From the NCBI GenBank assembly GCA_900176545.1, contig FWXP01000003.1, positions 186,001 through 250,000 of the forward strand: a DNA stretch of 64,000 bases, given 5' to 3'. The number at the start of each line of letters is the position of its first letter. The first letter of the stretch is position 1. Below the pieces are notes generated by a model that was not told where the DNA came from, searched no databases, and saw only the letters and a list, made by a program, of their open reading frames with translations. Source of the stretch: Oscillospiraceae bacterium. GTDB lineage: Bacteria; Bacillota; Clostridia; Saccharofermentanales; Saccharofermentanaceae. Of this stretch, positions 1 to 8,379 are shown piece by piece. The position numbers were made by a program, and so were the translations under genes.

Positions 1-2
1 TG

Positions 3-431
3 ATAGATGTTAATGTCAGCAGAAGACCTGTAGATACGGAGACATCGGATGTATTCGTAGGAACGGCTCCTTCCGTTATATTGAATACCTTGTCACAGCT
101 TCGATTTACAAGACATGCCAATTCACTCTATTACGAAGTAACCGAGCCTTTGGACAGCAATTCGGCGTTCAGTGCTACGCAGTTCAACTCAGATTGTTCC
201 GTATCGCTCCTGGAGAACGGCAATACAAAATACCTTATAGTAGCTAACGATTCGGATACTCAGCAGCAGTTCATCATCGATGGGGTCGATCTAACCATGG
301 ACAGCGCGATAATAAGAAGGTATTCCGCTTTCGGAGAGCTCCTTAATACGAGAAGCCTGTCAAGGAGTGACGTAAGGCACACCCTTCAGGCAGGTGAATT
401 CATTGTAATAGAGATATCTTCAGACTTATGA
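3..431 (+). CDS. C-terminal part of an unidentified protein (5' end outside window)
   Basis: The frame is open from the window edge to a TGA at 429-431, so this is the last 142 codons of a longer gene; no start codon inside need be real. The segment reads like a beta-sandwich: alternating hydrophobic strands, LLENGNTKYLIVANDS near the middle and LQAGEFIVIEI at the end. Such a module is common at the C-terminus of secreted or carbohydrate-active enzymes, but I do not recognise the family. It converges with the minus-strand DHH gene and the two stop regions overlap by six bases. Function unknown. Confidence 0.6.
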   Translation: MDVNVSRRPVDTETSDVFVGTAPSVILNTLSQLRFTRHANSLYYEVTEPLDSNSAFSATQFNSDCSVSLLENGNTKYLIVANDSDTQQQFIIDGVDLTMDSAIIRRYSAFGELLNTRSLSRSDVRHTLQAGEFIVIEISSDL

Positions 432-1412
432 TTTGTGCAGCTTCTTATAGGCGGTCATAAACCTGTCCCTTATAGGAGCATCAATGTTATGTCCAGACTC
501 ATGAGCGAAGCTGGGGTATATGACGCCTCCTGCCATCTCCGCATGACCGCCGCCGTCTCCTATGCCTTCCAGAGCCATCTTTGTGATAGTTCCTGCAGGG
601 ACGTCGTCCATCTCTGACCTTACGGAGAACTTAAAGCCACCGTCACGATCTGCATAGACTATGGCCAGCTCGACGCTGTCCAACGAAAGGATAAAGTCTG
701 ATACCATTGCCACCAGACCGTCAGGACAATCGAAGGGGATATGTACGAACCCTATGACGTCGTATACTACGATATTCTGGATGGCGGCTCCATATGCGCG
801 AAGGTCAGTAAGCTCCAGCTCATTGCTGCCGAGCCTTGTCATGACCTTAAGATCTGCTATGGCATTGAGCTTAGCGAAAGCCTTTATGTCCTCCTCGGTG
901 ACGCGGCGGCAGAAGTTATTCGTATCCACCTTGATGGCGTAGAGAAGGGCTGTAGCGATATCTGCGGGGATATCTATGTCATTATCAAGAAAATAGTCGA
1001 CGATTATGGTAGCACATGCTCCGTATGCCCTGTGATCCACGAACTTGTATTCATAAGAAGTGGTCCACGGATGGTGGTCGATGCAGGCGACTTCCTCGCC
1101 CGGTATATCGGTAAAGTTGGAATTGCTCCTCTGACCGTCTACCGTGATTATATAATCTTCATCCCTGGGAGGACGGGTATCCGCCAAGGCGATATCTATG
1201 TGAAGCTCCCTTATCATCAGCTGAGTGGACAGCTTGTCTATCTTGCCGCAGTAAACGCATCTGGCATTTATGTTGTAAAGGCCGAGCAGATACCGTAGAG
1301 CGAAGGCTGTAGCGATCGCATCCGGGTCAGGATAGTTATGAGTCTGGATCACGACATCGTGTCCTTTAAGGACGTCGATGAGTGACTGAAGCTTCAGTTG
1401 TGATTCTTTCAT
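426..1412 (-). CDS. DHH/DHHA1-family phosphoesterase (NrnA-like)
   Basis: Predicted cytoplasmic metal-dependent phosphoesterase of the RecJ-like DHH superfamily, 328 residues, close to the size of NrnA (nano-RNase/pAp phosphatase). The N-terminal DHH domain shows THNYPDPDAIATA (motif I), a DTRPP stretch and the family signature CIDHHPW; the C-terminal DHHA1 domain carries GDGGGHAEMAGG, which binds the phosphate end of the substrate. The ATG at 1412 is preferred over the upstream TTG because it shares one base with the TGA of the upstream ABC ATPase gene, so the two are probably translationally coupled. NrnA proteins degrade very short RNAs and dephosphorylate 3'-phosphoadenosine 5'-phosphate, a by-product of sulfur metabolism; which activity applies here cannot be read from sequence. 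Confidence 0.85.
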   Translation of the reverse strand: MKESQLKLQSLIDVLKGHDVVIQTHNYPDPDAIATAFALRYLLGLYNINARCVYCGKIDKLSTQLMIRELHIDIALADTRPPRDEDYIITVDGQRSNSNFTDIPGEEVACIDHHPWTTSYEYKFVDHRAYGACATIIVDYFLDNDIDIPADIATALLYAIKVDTNNFCRRVTEEDIKAFAKLNAIADLKVMTRLGSNELELTDLRAYGAAIQNIVVYDVIGFVHIPFDCPDGLVAMVSDFILSLDSVELAIVYADRDGGFKFSVRSEMDDVPAGTITKMALEGIGDGGGHAEMAGGVIYPSFAHESGHNIDAPIRDRFMTAYKKLHKS

Positions 1413-2164
1413 CAAAGTACCTTGGCAAGGAATGTCTTGAGACGCTCGTTATCAGGATCGTTGAAGATCTCATCGGGAGATCCTTCAATTACTATTTTAC
1501 CACTTTCCATAAAGATAACGCGAGATGCAACTTCACGTGCAAATCCCATCTCATGAGTAACCACTGCCATGGTCATGCCGTCTTTAGCAAGGTCTTTCAT
1601 AACATCGAGCACCTCTCCGACCATCTCGGGGTCGAGAGCGGATGTGGGTTCGTCGAAGAGGAGCACGTCAGGTGACATGCAAAGGGCTCTTACGATAGCG
1701 ATACGCTGTTTCTGTCCGCCTGAGAGCTGACTCGGGTAAGCATTTGCCCTGTCCTTCAATGCAACCTTATCCAGGAGCTCGAGGGCCTTTGCCTCGGCAT
1801 CCTCCTTGCTCATTCCCAGAAGTTTTCTGGGAGCAAGTGTCATATTGTCCAGGATAGTCAGGTGAGGGAAGAGGTTAAAGTGCTGGAATACCATTCCCAT
1901 CTTCTGGCGGAGCTTATTGATATCAGTCTTGGGAGAAGTGATATCTTCACCTTCGAACGTGATGGTGCCAGCGGTAGGACGCTCCAGGAGATTAAGAGAA
2001 CGAAGGAGCGTAGACTTACCTGAACCGGAAGGTCCGATGATGGCAACTACTTCGCCGGGGTAGATATCTGTCGAGATATCGTCCAGTGCCTTGATCTCAT
2101 CACCGTTATAGTATTTCTTAAGATCCTTGATCGATATAAGGGGTCCGTTATTACTTTCTTTCAC
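1412..2164 (-). CDS. Polar amino acid ABC transporter, ATP-binding protein (GlnQ-type)
   Basis: ATPase subunit of an amino acid importer, 250 residues. Walker A is GPSGSGKST, the Q-loop lies in [13 protein letters not shown], the signature is LSGGQKQR, Walker B is [13 protein letters not shown] and the switch histidine is in [16 protein letters not shown] and the overall length match the PAAT family (GlnQ, HisP, ArtP). It overlaps the permease gene by 14 bases and shares a base with the DHH gene downstream, so the genes form one minus-strand unit. The transported amino acid is not evident from the ATPase. Confidence 0.92.
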   Translation of the reverse strand: MKESNNGPLISIKDLKKYYNGDEIKALDDISTDIYPGEVVAIIGPSGSGKSTLLRSLNLLERPTAGTITFEGEDITSPKTDINKLRQKMGMVFQHFNLFPHLTILDNMTLAPRKLLGMSKEDAEAKALELLDKVALKDRANAYPSQLSGGQKQRIAIVRALCMSPDVLLFDEPTSALDPEMVGEVLDVMKDLAKDGMTMAVVTHEMGFAREVASRVIFMESGKIVIEGSPDEIFNDPDNERLKTFLAKVL

Positions 2165-2903
2165 TGGTCCTGAGCCTCCTCTCGAGAATTGATACGAGCT
2201 TGCTGAAGAACATTACGATGACAAGGTAGATCAGTGCTACCGCGATAAGGGGCATGAATGCCGAATATGTGCGGCTCCTTATGATGTCGCCTCCCTTGGT
2301 CATATCCTGAAGTCCTACGTAACCTGATACGGAAGTCTCCTTGATAAGGACGATGAACTCGTTGGCAAGTGCGGGGAGGATGTTCTTGAAGGCTTGAGGA
2401 ATGATGATATATATCATTGTCTGGACATAATTAAATCCCAGGGAACGGCCGGCTTCGAACTGTCCGTTATCAATGCTCATGATACCCGATCTTACGATCT
2501 CGGCTACGTATGCGCCGGAATTGAATCCGAATGCGATAACCGCTACGAGCACCTTATTATTGGATGTTGCAAAGATTATGAAGTACGCGATCATGAGCTG
2601 TACTACTACAGGGGTACCGCGGATGATGGTGAGGTAGACATTGGCGATAGCATTAAGGATGCGAAGGACAGCTTTGCCTGCGCCGGGTCTCATATCACCT
2701 ATGAGCTTGTCGTGTGTAGATCTTATGATGGCAACGATTATACCCAGAAGGATACCGAGTATAACGGCGAAGAAAGTTACTTCGAGGGTTACCAGAAGTC
2801 CCTTGAGAATATACTGGTATCTGTCATCGTCTATGAAGTTAAGATAGAATTCGTCCCGCAGCTTCTGAAGCCAGGCAGGGATCGCAAGGCATAAGTAAGG
2901 CAT
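2151..2903 (-). CDS. Polar amino acid ABC transporter, permease
   Basis: Inner-membrane permease of the HisMQ/GlnP type, 250 residues with about five membrane segments. The ATPase-contacting EAA loop is recognisable as [30 protein letters not shown], a very typical PAAT sequence. The N-terminus is hydrophilic-amphipathic (residues 10-30) before the first membrane helix at about 33-60. The ATG at 2903 follows GGAGGAA. It lies between the binding protein gene (separated by a terminator-like hairpin) and the ATPase gene (14-base overlap). Confidence 0.9.
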   Translation of the reverse strand: MPYLCLAIPAWLQKLRDEFYLNFIDDDRYQYILKGLLVTLEVTFFAVILGILLGIIVAIIRSTHDKLIGDMRPGAGKAVLRILNAIANVYLTIIRGTPVVVQLMIAYFIIFATSNNKVLVAVIAFGFNSGAYVAEIVRSGIMSIDNGQFEAGRSLGFNYVQTMIYIIIPQAFKNILPALANEFIVLIKETSVSGYVGLQDMTKGGDIIRSRTYSAFMPLIAVALIYLVIVMFFSKLVSILERRLRTSERK

Positions 2904-2935
2904 TTCTTCCTCCGCTTTTAAAATCTGTTCCCATT

Positions 2936-2976
2936 GTAAAAAATTAAAGGGCGGAAATAAAGAGTATTTCCGCCCT
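2936..2976 (-). terminator. Intercistronic terminator/attenuator between binding protein and permease
   Basis: Read on the minus strand, AGGGCGGAAATA and TATTTCCGCCCT form a perfect 12-bp stem with a short loop, followed by TTAATTTTTT. It lies after the binding-protein stop (3004) and before the permease start (2903). A partial terminator here would give more binding protein than membrane components, a common arrangement in ABC importers. Confidence 0.8.
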
Positions 2977-3003
2977 CGTGCGAATTATCAAATGCTGTTT
3001 ATA

Positions 3004-3777
3004 TCAGCCCTCGGAAGGGATGTACTTCTCGATGATGGCATCGATAGTACCGTCTGATTCCATCTCTGCAAGAACTCTGTTGATCTCATTAAGGAGTTCT
3101 GTGTTGTCCTTGTTTACTGCCATTGCGTATTCTTCCTCTGTATAAGGAGTCTCGAGGATGATAAGACCTTCGTTAGCTTCTACAAGAGCAAGTGCGGGCT
3201 GGTTATCGATGACTACTGCGTCTACGTTGCCGTTGTTAAGAGCAAGGATCGCATCTGCACCATTGTTGTAACGGTCGATCCTGTCATCTCCGATATCATC
3301 GGACATGTAGAGATCACCTGTTGTACCCTGCTGAACACCTACGATATAGTCGCCGTCGATAAGAGTATCGATATCAGTGATCTCAGAACCCTCTTTTACG
3401 ATGATGGACTGGATACCTGTAGCATAAGGTGTAGTGAAGTTGACTGACTGAAGTCTCTCGTCAGTAATTGTCATGCCTGCACAGCCGATATCGTACTTGC
3501 CGGACTGTACGCCTGCGATGATGGAATCGAAAGCTACATCCTGGATCTCGAGCTCGAGGTTGAGTCTTGAAGCGACCTCAGCGGCGATCTCTGCGTCGAT
3601 GCCGACGATAGTATCACCATCATAATATTCATAAGGAGCGAAGGCAGCATTTGTAGCCATGATGAGCTTGCCTTCGTTGATCGTAAGGCCCTTTTCCTTC
3701 TTGCCGCAGGATGCAATGGAGAATCCTACGCATGCAACCATAGCAACAGCGACCATCTTGAGTAACTTGTTCTTCAT
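3004..3777 (-). CDS. Polar amino acid ABC transporter, substrate-binding lipoprotein
   Basis: Extracytoplasmic solute-binding protein, 257 residues. A lipoprotein signal peptide (MKNKLLKMVAVAMVACVGF) ends in the lipobox IASC, so Cys24 is probably the lipidated residue. The mature part has the SBP_bac_3 hallmarks: MATNAAFAPYEY, VGIDAEIAAEVA, DVAFDSIIAGVQSGKYDI and GMTITDERLQSVNFTTPY. Ligand identity (glutamine, cystine, arginine or other) is not resolvable from these motifs. First gene of the transporter unit, with an AAAAGGAGAA ribosome binding site. Confidence 0.9.
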   Translation of the reverse strand: MKNKLLKMVAVAMVACVGFSIASCGKKEKGLTINEGKLIMATNAAFAPYEYYDGDTIVGIDAEIAAEVASRLNLELEIQDVAFDSIIAGVQSGKYDIGCAGMTITDERLQSVNFTTPYATGIQSIIVKEGSEITDIDTLIDGDYIVGVQQGTTGDLYMSDDIGDDRIDRYNNGADAILALNNGNVDAVVIDNQPALALVEANEGLIILETPYTEEEYAMAVNKDNTELLNEINRVLAEMESDGTIDAIIEKYIPSEG

Positions 3778-3812
3778 AATAGTTCTCCTTTTATGTTCTT
3801 CATAACAAGTTA

Positions 3813-3841
3813 ATTATATTGCGTATGGGGAAATGTATGTA
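3813..3841 (-). promoter_or_regulatory. Possible promoter of the amino acid transporter genes
   Basis: On the minus strand a perfect TATAAT (3818-3813) lies 36 bases before the binding-protein start. The hexamer 17 bases upstream, TACATA (3841-3836), is only a weak match to a -35, so the promoter may need an activator, or transcription may also come from the DUF4364 gene upstream. Confidence 0.45.
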
Positions 3842-3876
3842 CTTAGATTAAAGTATAAAAATAAAGCGAAATGCCC

Positions 3877-4422
3877 TTACATTTTGAGCAATTCATCAAT
3901 AAAGACACTGCTTATCCTTCCGGAGCGGTTCCTCCAGCTCCTGCATACGGCTTCGGCCATCTCGTGGCTGGATACCTTAAAGGACGCATGGAAATCACGT
4001 CCGCCCTTAGTAGAGGAGAGGGACACGGTATATGTGCCGTCGTCATCCTTGGAGGGCTCTGCGAAAGCCTTAACGGAATTAGTATCTTCAACAGCTTCCT
4101 TGAGTTCGGCCGCTGCCTTCTTAAGGTAAGCTAATACCTGTCTGTTAAGGGTGCTCTCGACGTCTTCGAGGATCGCTTCTCCGCCCTTGGTGATAGAGAG
4201 GGTCTCGTTAGTACCTACGACCTCTCCCGTACCCGTATCAGCCTCTGTCTTGTCCATGAGGTTGCCGGCGATGAGCTCGTTATACACCTCGCAGAAAGTA
4301 AAGAAGTCGATATATAAGGACTCCATGCACTTGTCAAGGAGCATCTGATAGCTTACACCCGGTGCGTTCTTGACTAGATAGAGTATATGTATCTTACTGT
4401 CTGCAGTTGTAAAAGATGACAT
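3877..4422 (-). CDS. DUF4364 family protein (winged-helix-like regulator candidate)
   Basis: A 181-residue protein of the DUF4364 type found across Clostridia. The N-terminal part (about residues 9-75, IHILYLVKNAPGVSYQMLLDKC followed by YNELIAGNLMDKT and ETLSITKGGEAIL) has the helix pattern and wing-like hairpin of a MarR/PadR-like winged helix. The C-terminal half is alpha/beta and ends in a basic helix. No small-molecule site can be assigned. The ATG at 4422 sits at the predicted transcription start, with no ribosome binding site before it (see the promoter entry). Divergent from smsC. Confidence 0.75.
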   Translation of the reverse strand: MSSFTTADSKIHILYLVKNAPGVSYQMLLDKCMESLYIDFFTFCEVYNELIAGNLMDKTEADTGTGEVVGTNETLSITKGGEAILEDVESTLNRQVLAYLKKAAAELKEAVEDTNSVKAFAEPSKDDDGTYTVSLSSTKGGRDFHASFKVSSHEMAEAVCRSWRNRSGRISSVFIDELLKM

Positions 4423-4428
4423 GAGGCT

Positions 4429-4457
4429 ATTATATACTGACAGGAGACTTTCGGCAA
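4429..4457 (-). promoter_or_regulatory. Promoter of the DUF4364 gene; predicts a leaderless mRNA
   Basis: On the minus strand TTGCCG (4457-4452), a 17-base spacer and TATAAT (4434-4429) make a near-consensus sigma-A promoter. Only six bases separate the -10 box from the ATG at 4422, so transcription should begin at or next to the A of the start codon. Confidence 0.7.
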
Positions 4458-4539
4458 AATGCTTTTCACTAAAACCTATCTGCAGAGGGGGAATTGATGT
4501 ATAATCCTCGAGGAAGAAAAGTTATAAGGAGATAACGAA

Positions 4540-5289
4540 ATGCTTGAACTTAAGAACATTTCCTTTACCGTCGACGAAGGCGATAACTCCAAGACGATAA
4601 TAAACGGACTGAACCTCAAGATAGACGACGGCAAGTTCGTAGTCATCACGGGACCTAACGGCGGAGGTAAGTCTACTCTCGCCAAGATCATCGCAGGTAT
4701 CGTACAGCCTGATGAAGGACAGATAATCTTAAACGGTGAGGATATCACCGGGCTCAACATAACCGAGCGTGCCAGGAAGGGCGTGGGATTTGCTTTCCAG
4801 CAGCCCGTCAAGTTCAAGGGCATCAAGGTAATAGACCTTCTAAGGATCGCAGCAGGCAAGGATCTTAAGATCCCCGAGGCTTGTACATATCTCTCTGAGG
4901 TAGGTCTTTGTGCAAGGGACTATATCAATCGTGAAGTCAACGGTTCTCTCTCGGGCGGTGAGCTCAAGAGGATCGAGATCGCGACTGTTCTTGCAAGGAA
5001 GACGGAGCTTTCCGTATTTGACGAGCCAGAGGCCGGTATAGACCTCTGGAGCTTCCAGAACCTTACCAGAATCTTCGAGAAGATGAGGAAGGACATTACC
5101 ACAGGTTCAATAATCATCATCTCTCACCAGGAGAGGATCTTAAAGATCGCTGACGAGATAGTAGTCCTTGCAGACGGTAAGATCACCAAGCAGGGCAAGG
5201 GCGAGGAGATCCTTCCCCAGATCATCGGTACGGATGCGGCAGTAGATGCATGCTCCATGCTCAATCTCGACAAGGAAGGTGATAAGTGA
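4540..5289 (+). CDS. smsC: SmsC: SufC-like ABC ATPase of the minimal SUF-type Fe-S cluster system
   Basis: Cytosolic ABC-type ATPase, 249 residues, that powers Fe-S scaffold assembly. Walker A is GPNGGGKSTLAK, the signature is GSLSGGELKRIEIATVLAR, Walker B is SVFDEPEAGIDLWS and the switch histidine is in IIISHQERIL. The SGGELKR signature and the EPEAGIDL D-loop match SufC-type ATPases rather than importers, and no permease is nearby. A TATAAT lies at 4500-4505, and AAGGAG precedes the start. The stop overlaps the smsB start (TGATG). The pair lacks SufS, SufU and a second SufB/D gene, which defines the minimal two-gene form seen in archaea and strict anaerobes. Older annotations would call it an ABC transporter ATP-binding protein or SufC. 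Confidence 0.85.
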   Translation: MLELKNISFTVDEGDNSKTIINGLNLKIDDGKFVVITGPNGGGKSTLAKIIAGIVQPDEGQIILNGEDITGLNITERARKGVGFAFQQPVKFKGIKVIDLLRIAAGKDLKIPEACTYLSEVGLCARDYINREVNGSLSGGELKRIEIATVLARKTELSVFDEPEAGIDLWSFQNLTRIFEKMRKDITTGSIIIISHQERILKIADEIVVLADGKITKQGKGEEILPQIIGTDAAVDACSMLNLDKEGDK

Positions 5290-6215
5290 TGGAACAGTTA
5301 GATGAGATCCAGAAGAGGATAATAGAAGAAGTCGCAGACCTTCACGAAGTACCTGTCGGTGCATATAACTTCAGGGCCAACAGCAAACTCGCAGGAAGAA
5401 ATACCACTGCCAATATAGATATAGTCTCCAAGGACGACGGCTCAGGTATCACCATTACCATCAAGCCCGGTACCAAGAAGGAGAGCGTACATATCCCCGT
5501 TGTCATCAGCGCTTCGGGCATCAAGGAAGTGGTATATAACGATTTCTATGTAGGTGAGGACAGCGATGTCGTCATCGTAGCAGGCTGCGGTATCGATAAC
5601 TGCGGCAAGCAGGATTCTGAGCACGACGGTGTCCACAGGTTCTTTATCGGCAAGAATGCCCGCGTTAAGTATGTGGAGAAGCATTACGGCTCAGGTGACG
5701 GCGAAGGTCAGAGGATATTAAATCCCGGCACCGAGATCCATATGGACGAAGGATCCGTCATGGAGATGGAGATGGTCCAGATAAAGGGAGTCGATTCTAC
5801 CAACAGGACAAGTACCGCAGAGCTTAAGGCAGGGGCAAAGCTCATCGTTCATGAGAGGCTCATGACTCACGGCAAGCAGCAGGCTTACAGCTCTTACGAT
5901 GTAGTCCTTGACGGTGACGGTTCGTCTGCAGATATCGTATCCAGGTCCGTAGCAAGAGACGATTCCTACCAGAAGCTCGACCTCTGCATCAAGGGCAATG
6001 CGGCATGCTCAGGCCATACGGAGTGTGATTCCATCATCATGGATAACGGAACCATCCTGGCTGTTCCCGCTCTTGAGGCACATAATGTCGAAGCATCCCT
6101 GGTACACGAGGCAGCTATAGGTAAGATCGCGGGAGATCAGATCAACAAGCTCATGACACTCGGTCTTACGGAGCAGGAAGCAGAGGAGCAGATCATCAAC
6201 GGTTTCCTAAAATAA
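5289..6215 (+). CDS. smsB: SmsB: single SufB/SufD-type scaffold of the minimal SUF system
   Basis: Fe-S cluster scaffold of the SufBD superfamily, 308 residues, much shorter than SufB (about 470) and not paired with a separate SufD. The centre is the expected beta-helix (repeated VVIVAG, HRFFIGKNARVKYVEK, LNPGTEIHMDEGSVMEMEM). The C-terminal SufC-binding region is canonical: GHTECDSIIMDNG, AVPALEAHNVEASLVHEAAIGKI and LMTLGLTEQEAEEQIINGFL. Cysteines in AGCGIDNCGK and in CSGHTEC are candidate cluster ligands. The ATG at 5289 overlaps the smsC TGA and follows GGAAGGTG. With no desulfurase nearby, sulfide may be the sulfur source, but that is inference. Confidence 0.85.
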   Translation: MEQLDEIQKRIIEEVADLHEVPVGAYNFRANSKLAGRNTTANIDIVSKDDGSGITITIKPGTKKESVHIPVVISASGIKEVVYNDFYVGEDSDVVIVAGCGIDNCGKQDSEHDGVHRFFIGKNARVKYVEKHYGSGDGEGQRILNPGTEIHMDEGSVMEMEMVQIKGVDSTNRTSTAELKAGAKLIVHERLMTHGKQQAYSSYDVVLDGDGSSADIVSRSVARDDSYQKLDLCIKGNAACSGHTECDSIIMDNGTILAVPALEAHNVEASLVHEAAIGKIAGDQINKLMTLGLTEQEAEEQIINGFLK

Positions 6216-6249
6216 TCGGATTTTTGTTAGAAATCTTACACTTGATATC

Positions 6250-6290
6250 AAAACAGTCGGTTTTTTGTTAAAAATCGGCTGTTTTCTGTT
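6250..6290 (+). terminator. Terminator after smsCB
   Basis: AAAACAGTCGGTTTTTT and AAAAATCGGCTGTTTT pair over about 16 positions with two G-U pairs and a GTT loop, followed by TTTTCTGTT. It closes the smsC-smsB unit before pgi. Confidence 0.65.
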
Positions 6291-6377
6291 GCAAAAGGGC
6301 AATTTGTAACATACACGGGTTTTCGACGGGTGTATACTTTCAGTGGTTCAATAAATCTATGGAGGAGAACTGGAATT

Positions 6378-7724
6378 ATGATCACACTTGATTATTCAAA
6401 CGTACTTCCTTTTATCGGCGGTGAAGAGGCCGTAAAGAGAATGGAGCCTCAGGTTAAGACGGCTCATGACATGCTTCACAAGAAGAACGGTCCCGGAAAT
6501 GATTTCCTCGGCTGGCTCGATCTTCCCACAAACTACGATAAGGAAGAGTTTGCACGTATAAGAAAGGCAGCTCAGAAGATCAGAAGAGATTCTGACGTAC
6601 TCGTTGTTATCGGTATCGGCGGATCCTACCTCGGAGCAAGAGCAGTTATCGAGCTCCTTAATCACTCTTTTGCAAATGTTGCTTCCAAGAAGGTAAGGAA
6701 GAGCCCTATCATCCTCTTCTGCGGTAATTCCATCAGCGCTACATATCTTGCAGACATGATGGACATCATCGAGGGTAAGGATATCTCCCTCAACATCATC
6801 TCTAAGTCCGGTACGACAACGGAGCCCGCTATCGCCTTCCGTATCCTTCGTGCTTACATGGAGAATAAGTACGGTAAGGAAGAGGCTAAGAACCGTATTT
6901 ACGCTACAACAGATAAGGCTAAGGGAGCTCTTAAGGGTCTCGCTGACGAAGAGGGTTACGAGAGCTTCGTAGTTCCCGATGACGTAGGAGGAAGATTCTC
7001 CGTTCTTACTGCAGTAGGACTTCTTCCTATCGCTGTATCCGGCATCGATATCAGAGAGCTCATGAAGGGTGCTAAGGACGCATCCAAGGCATATAAGAAG
7101 ATGTCTCTTGAGGAGAACCCCTGCTACCAGTATGCAGCTGTTAGAAACTGTCTCTTAAGGTCCGGCTATTCCACAGAGGTAATGGTAAACTACGAGCCTT
7201 CTTTCCACTACATGACAGAGTGGTGGAAGCAGCTCTATGGTGAGTCCGAGGGTAAGGACTTAAGAGGAATCTTCCCCGCAGGTGTAGATAACACTACAGA
7301 CCTTCACTCCATGGGTCAGTTCATCCAGGACGGCGCAAGGATCATGTTCGAGACAGTCGTTAATATCGACGCTCCCAGAAGATCTTTCGAGATCCCCAAC
7401 GATCCTGCTAACCTTGACGGACTTAACTTCCTTTCCGGTATGGACATGAACGAAGTAAACAAGAAGGCTATGCAGGGTACGGTACTTGCACACGTTGACG
7501 GTAAGGTTCCCAATATGGCAGTTCACATGGCTGAGCAGAATGCTTACAACCTCGGTGAGCTCATCTACTTCTTCGAGAAGGCATGCGGTATCTCCGGTTA
7601 CCTTCTTGCTGTAAATCCCTTCAACCAGCCCGGTGTTGAGGCTTACAAGAAGAACATGTTCGCTCTTCTCGGAAAGCCCGGCTACGAGGATCAGAAGGCT
7701 GCGCTCGAAGCAAGACTCAAGTAA
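6378..7724 (+). CDS. pgi: Glucose-6-phosphate isomerase
   Basis: Interconverts glucose 6-phosphate and fructose 6-phosphate in glycolysis and gluconeogenesis; cytoplasmic. The 448 residues match the short Bacillus-type PGI. Motifs: [17 protein letters not shown] (phosphate loop), [30 protein letters not shown] and the C-terminal signature [16 protein letters not shown], which holds the catalytic lysine; the catalytic glutamate is expected in [10 protein letters not shown]. The ATG at 6378 is chosen over in-frame upstream codons because GGAGGAGA (6361-6368) is correctly placed before it. Monocistronic: terminators flank it on both sides. Confidence 0.95.
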   Translation: MITLDYSNVLPFIGGEEAVKRMEPQVKTAHDMLHKKNGPGNDFLGWLDLPTNYDKEEFARIRKAAQKIRRDSDVLVVIGIGGSYLGARAVIELLNHSFANVASKKVRKSPIILFCGNSISATYLADMMDIIEGKDISLNIISKSGTTTEPAIAFRILRAYMENKYGKEEAKNRIYATTDKAKGALKGLADEEGYESFVVPDDVGGRFSVLTAVGLLPIAVSGIDIRELMKGAKDASKAYKKMSLEENPCYQYAAVRNCLLRSGYSTEVMVNYEPSFHYMTEWWKQLYGESEGKDLRGIFPAGVDNTTDLHSMGQFIQDGARIMFETVVNIDAPRRSFEIPNDPANLDGLNFLSGMDMNEVNKKAMQGTVLAHVDGKVPNMAVHMAEQNAYNLGELIYFFEKACGISGYLLAVNPFNQPGVEAYKKNMFALLGKPGYEDQKAALEARLK

Positions 7725-7747
7725 TAACAAAAGACAAAAGAACAACG

Positions 7748-7783
7748 ATACTGCTCCGATCATTCGGGGCAGTATTCTTTTGT
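7748..7783 (+). terminator. Terminator after pgi
   Basis: ATACTGCTCCGA and TCGGGGCAGTAT form a 12-bp stem with a TCAT loop, followed by TCTTTTGTG. Confidence 0.85.
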
Positions 7784-7853
7784 GTCCATGATTGTTCAAA
7801 GAAACTTAATATTTATCCATTCATATCCCGACACGATTGAATATAATTAGAAC

Positions 7854-8303
7854 ATGGAAAAGAATAAAAGAAACCCTGATAAAAAGAGAATGGTCGCGAC
7901 CGGTATACTGGCGTTATTATGGTTGCTCACATCTTGCTTTAATGTATTCTTTCTGGCGGGTCGTATCCGATCTTTGAATGCAAGAGAAGATAAACCGCCT
8001 GTTCCGATAACTGCTCATAACTCAGCTATAGACAATGTTACCAATTTGATCGAGATTGACCTGAATGACAATGTCATAAAGGAAGACACGAGTATCTTCG
8101 AGATCCATCAAGCACCTTATCATAACGCATACACGGAAAGCAGGATCACTGCCTGCAAGACTGCTCTAGTATTGTCTTGTGCATATATAATATGCGGAAT
8201 AGCTATGTTTATCGTATTCCGTAATACTAAGTGGCTTCCAGCAGTTTATTTTGTATGGACCTTGATCAACGTAGCGATATCCCTTATCTTGGCGCTCTTT
8301 TGA
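7854..8303 (+). CDS. Small integral membrane protein of unknown function
   Basis: A 149-residue protein with a basic N-terminus, a membrane helix at about 14-36, a roughly 65-residue extracytoplasmic segment, and two further helices at about 103-123 and 128-148. I recognise no family. A TATAAT at 7842-7847 lies six bases before the ATG and there is no ribosome binding site, so the mRNA may be leaderless; alternatively translation starts at the in-frame ATG at 7890 (residue 13). A weak -35 (TTCATA) is 16 bases upstream of the -10. Confidence 0.65.
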   Translation: MEKNKRNPDKKRMVATGILALLWLLTSCFNVFFLAGRIRSLNAREDKPPVPITAHNSAIDNVTNLIEIDLNDNVIKEDTSIFEIHQAPYHNAYTESRITACKTALVLSCAYIICGIAMFIVFRNTKWLPAVYFVWTLINVAISLILALF

Positions 8304-8379
8304 CAGTATTATTCAGATGAAAGTGACTCTTAGTCGATCTTGATATAACGATCATATATTTTTTCAGGAGGTAGTTCCC

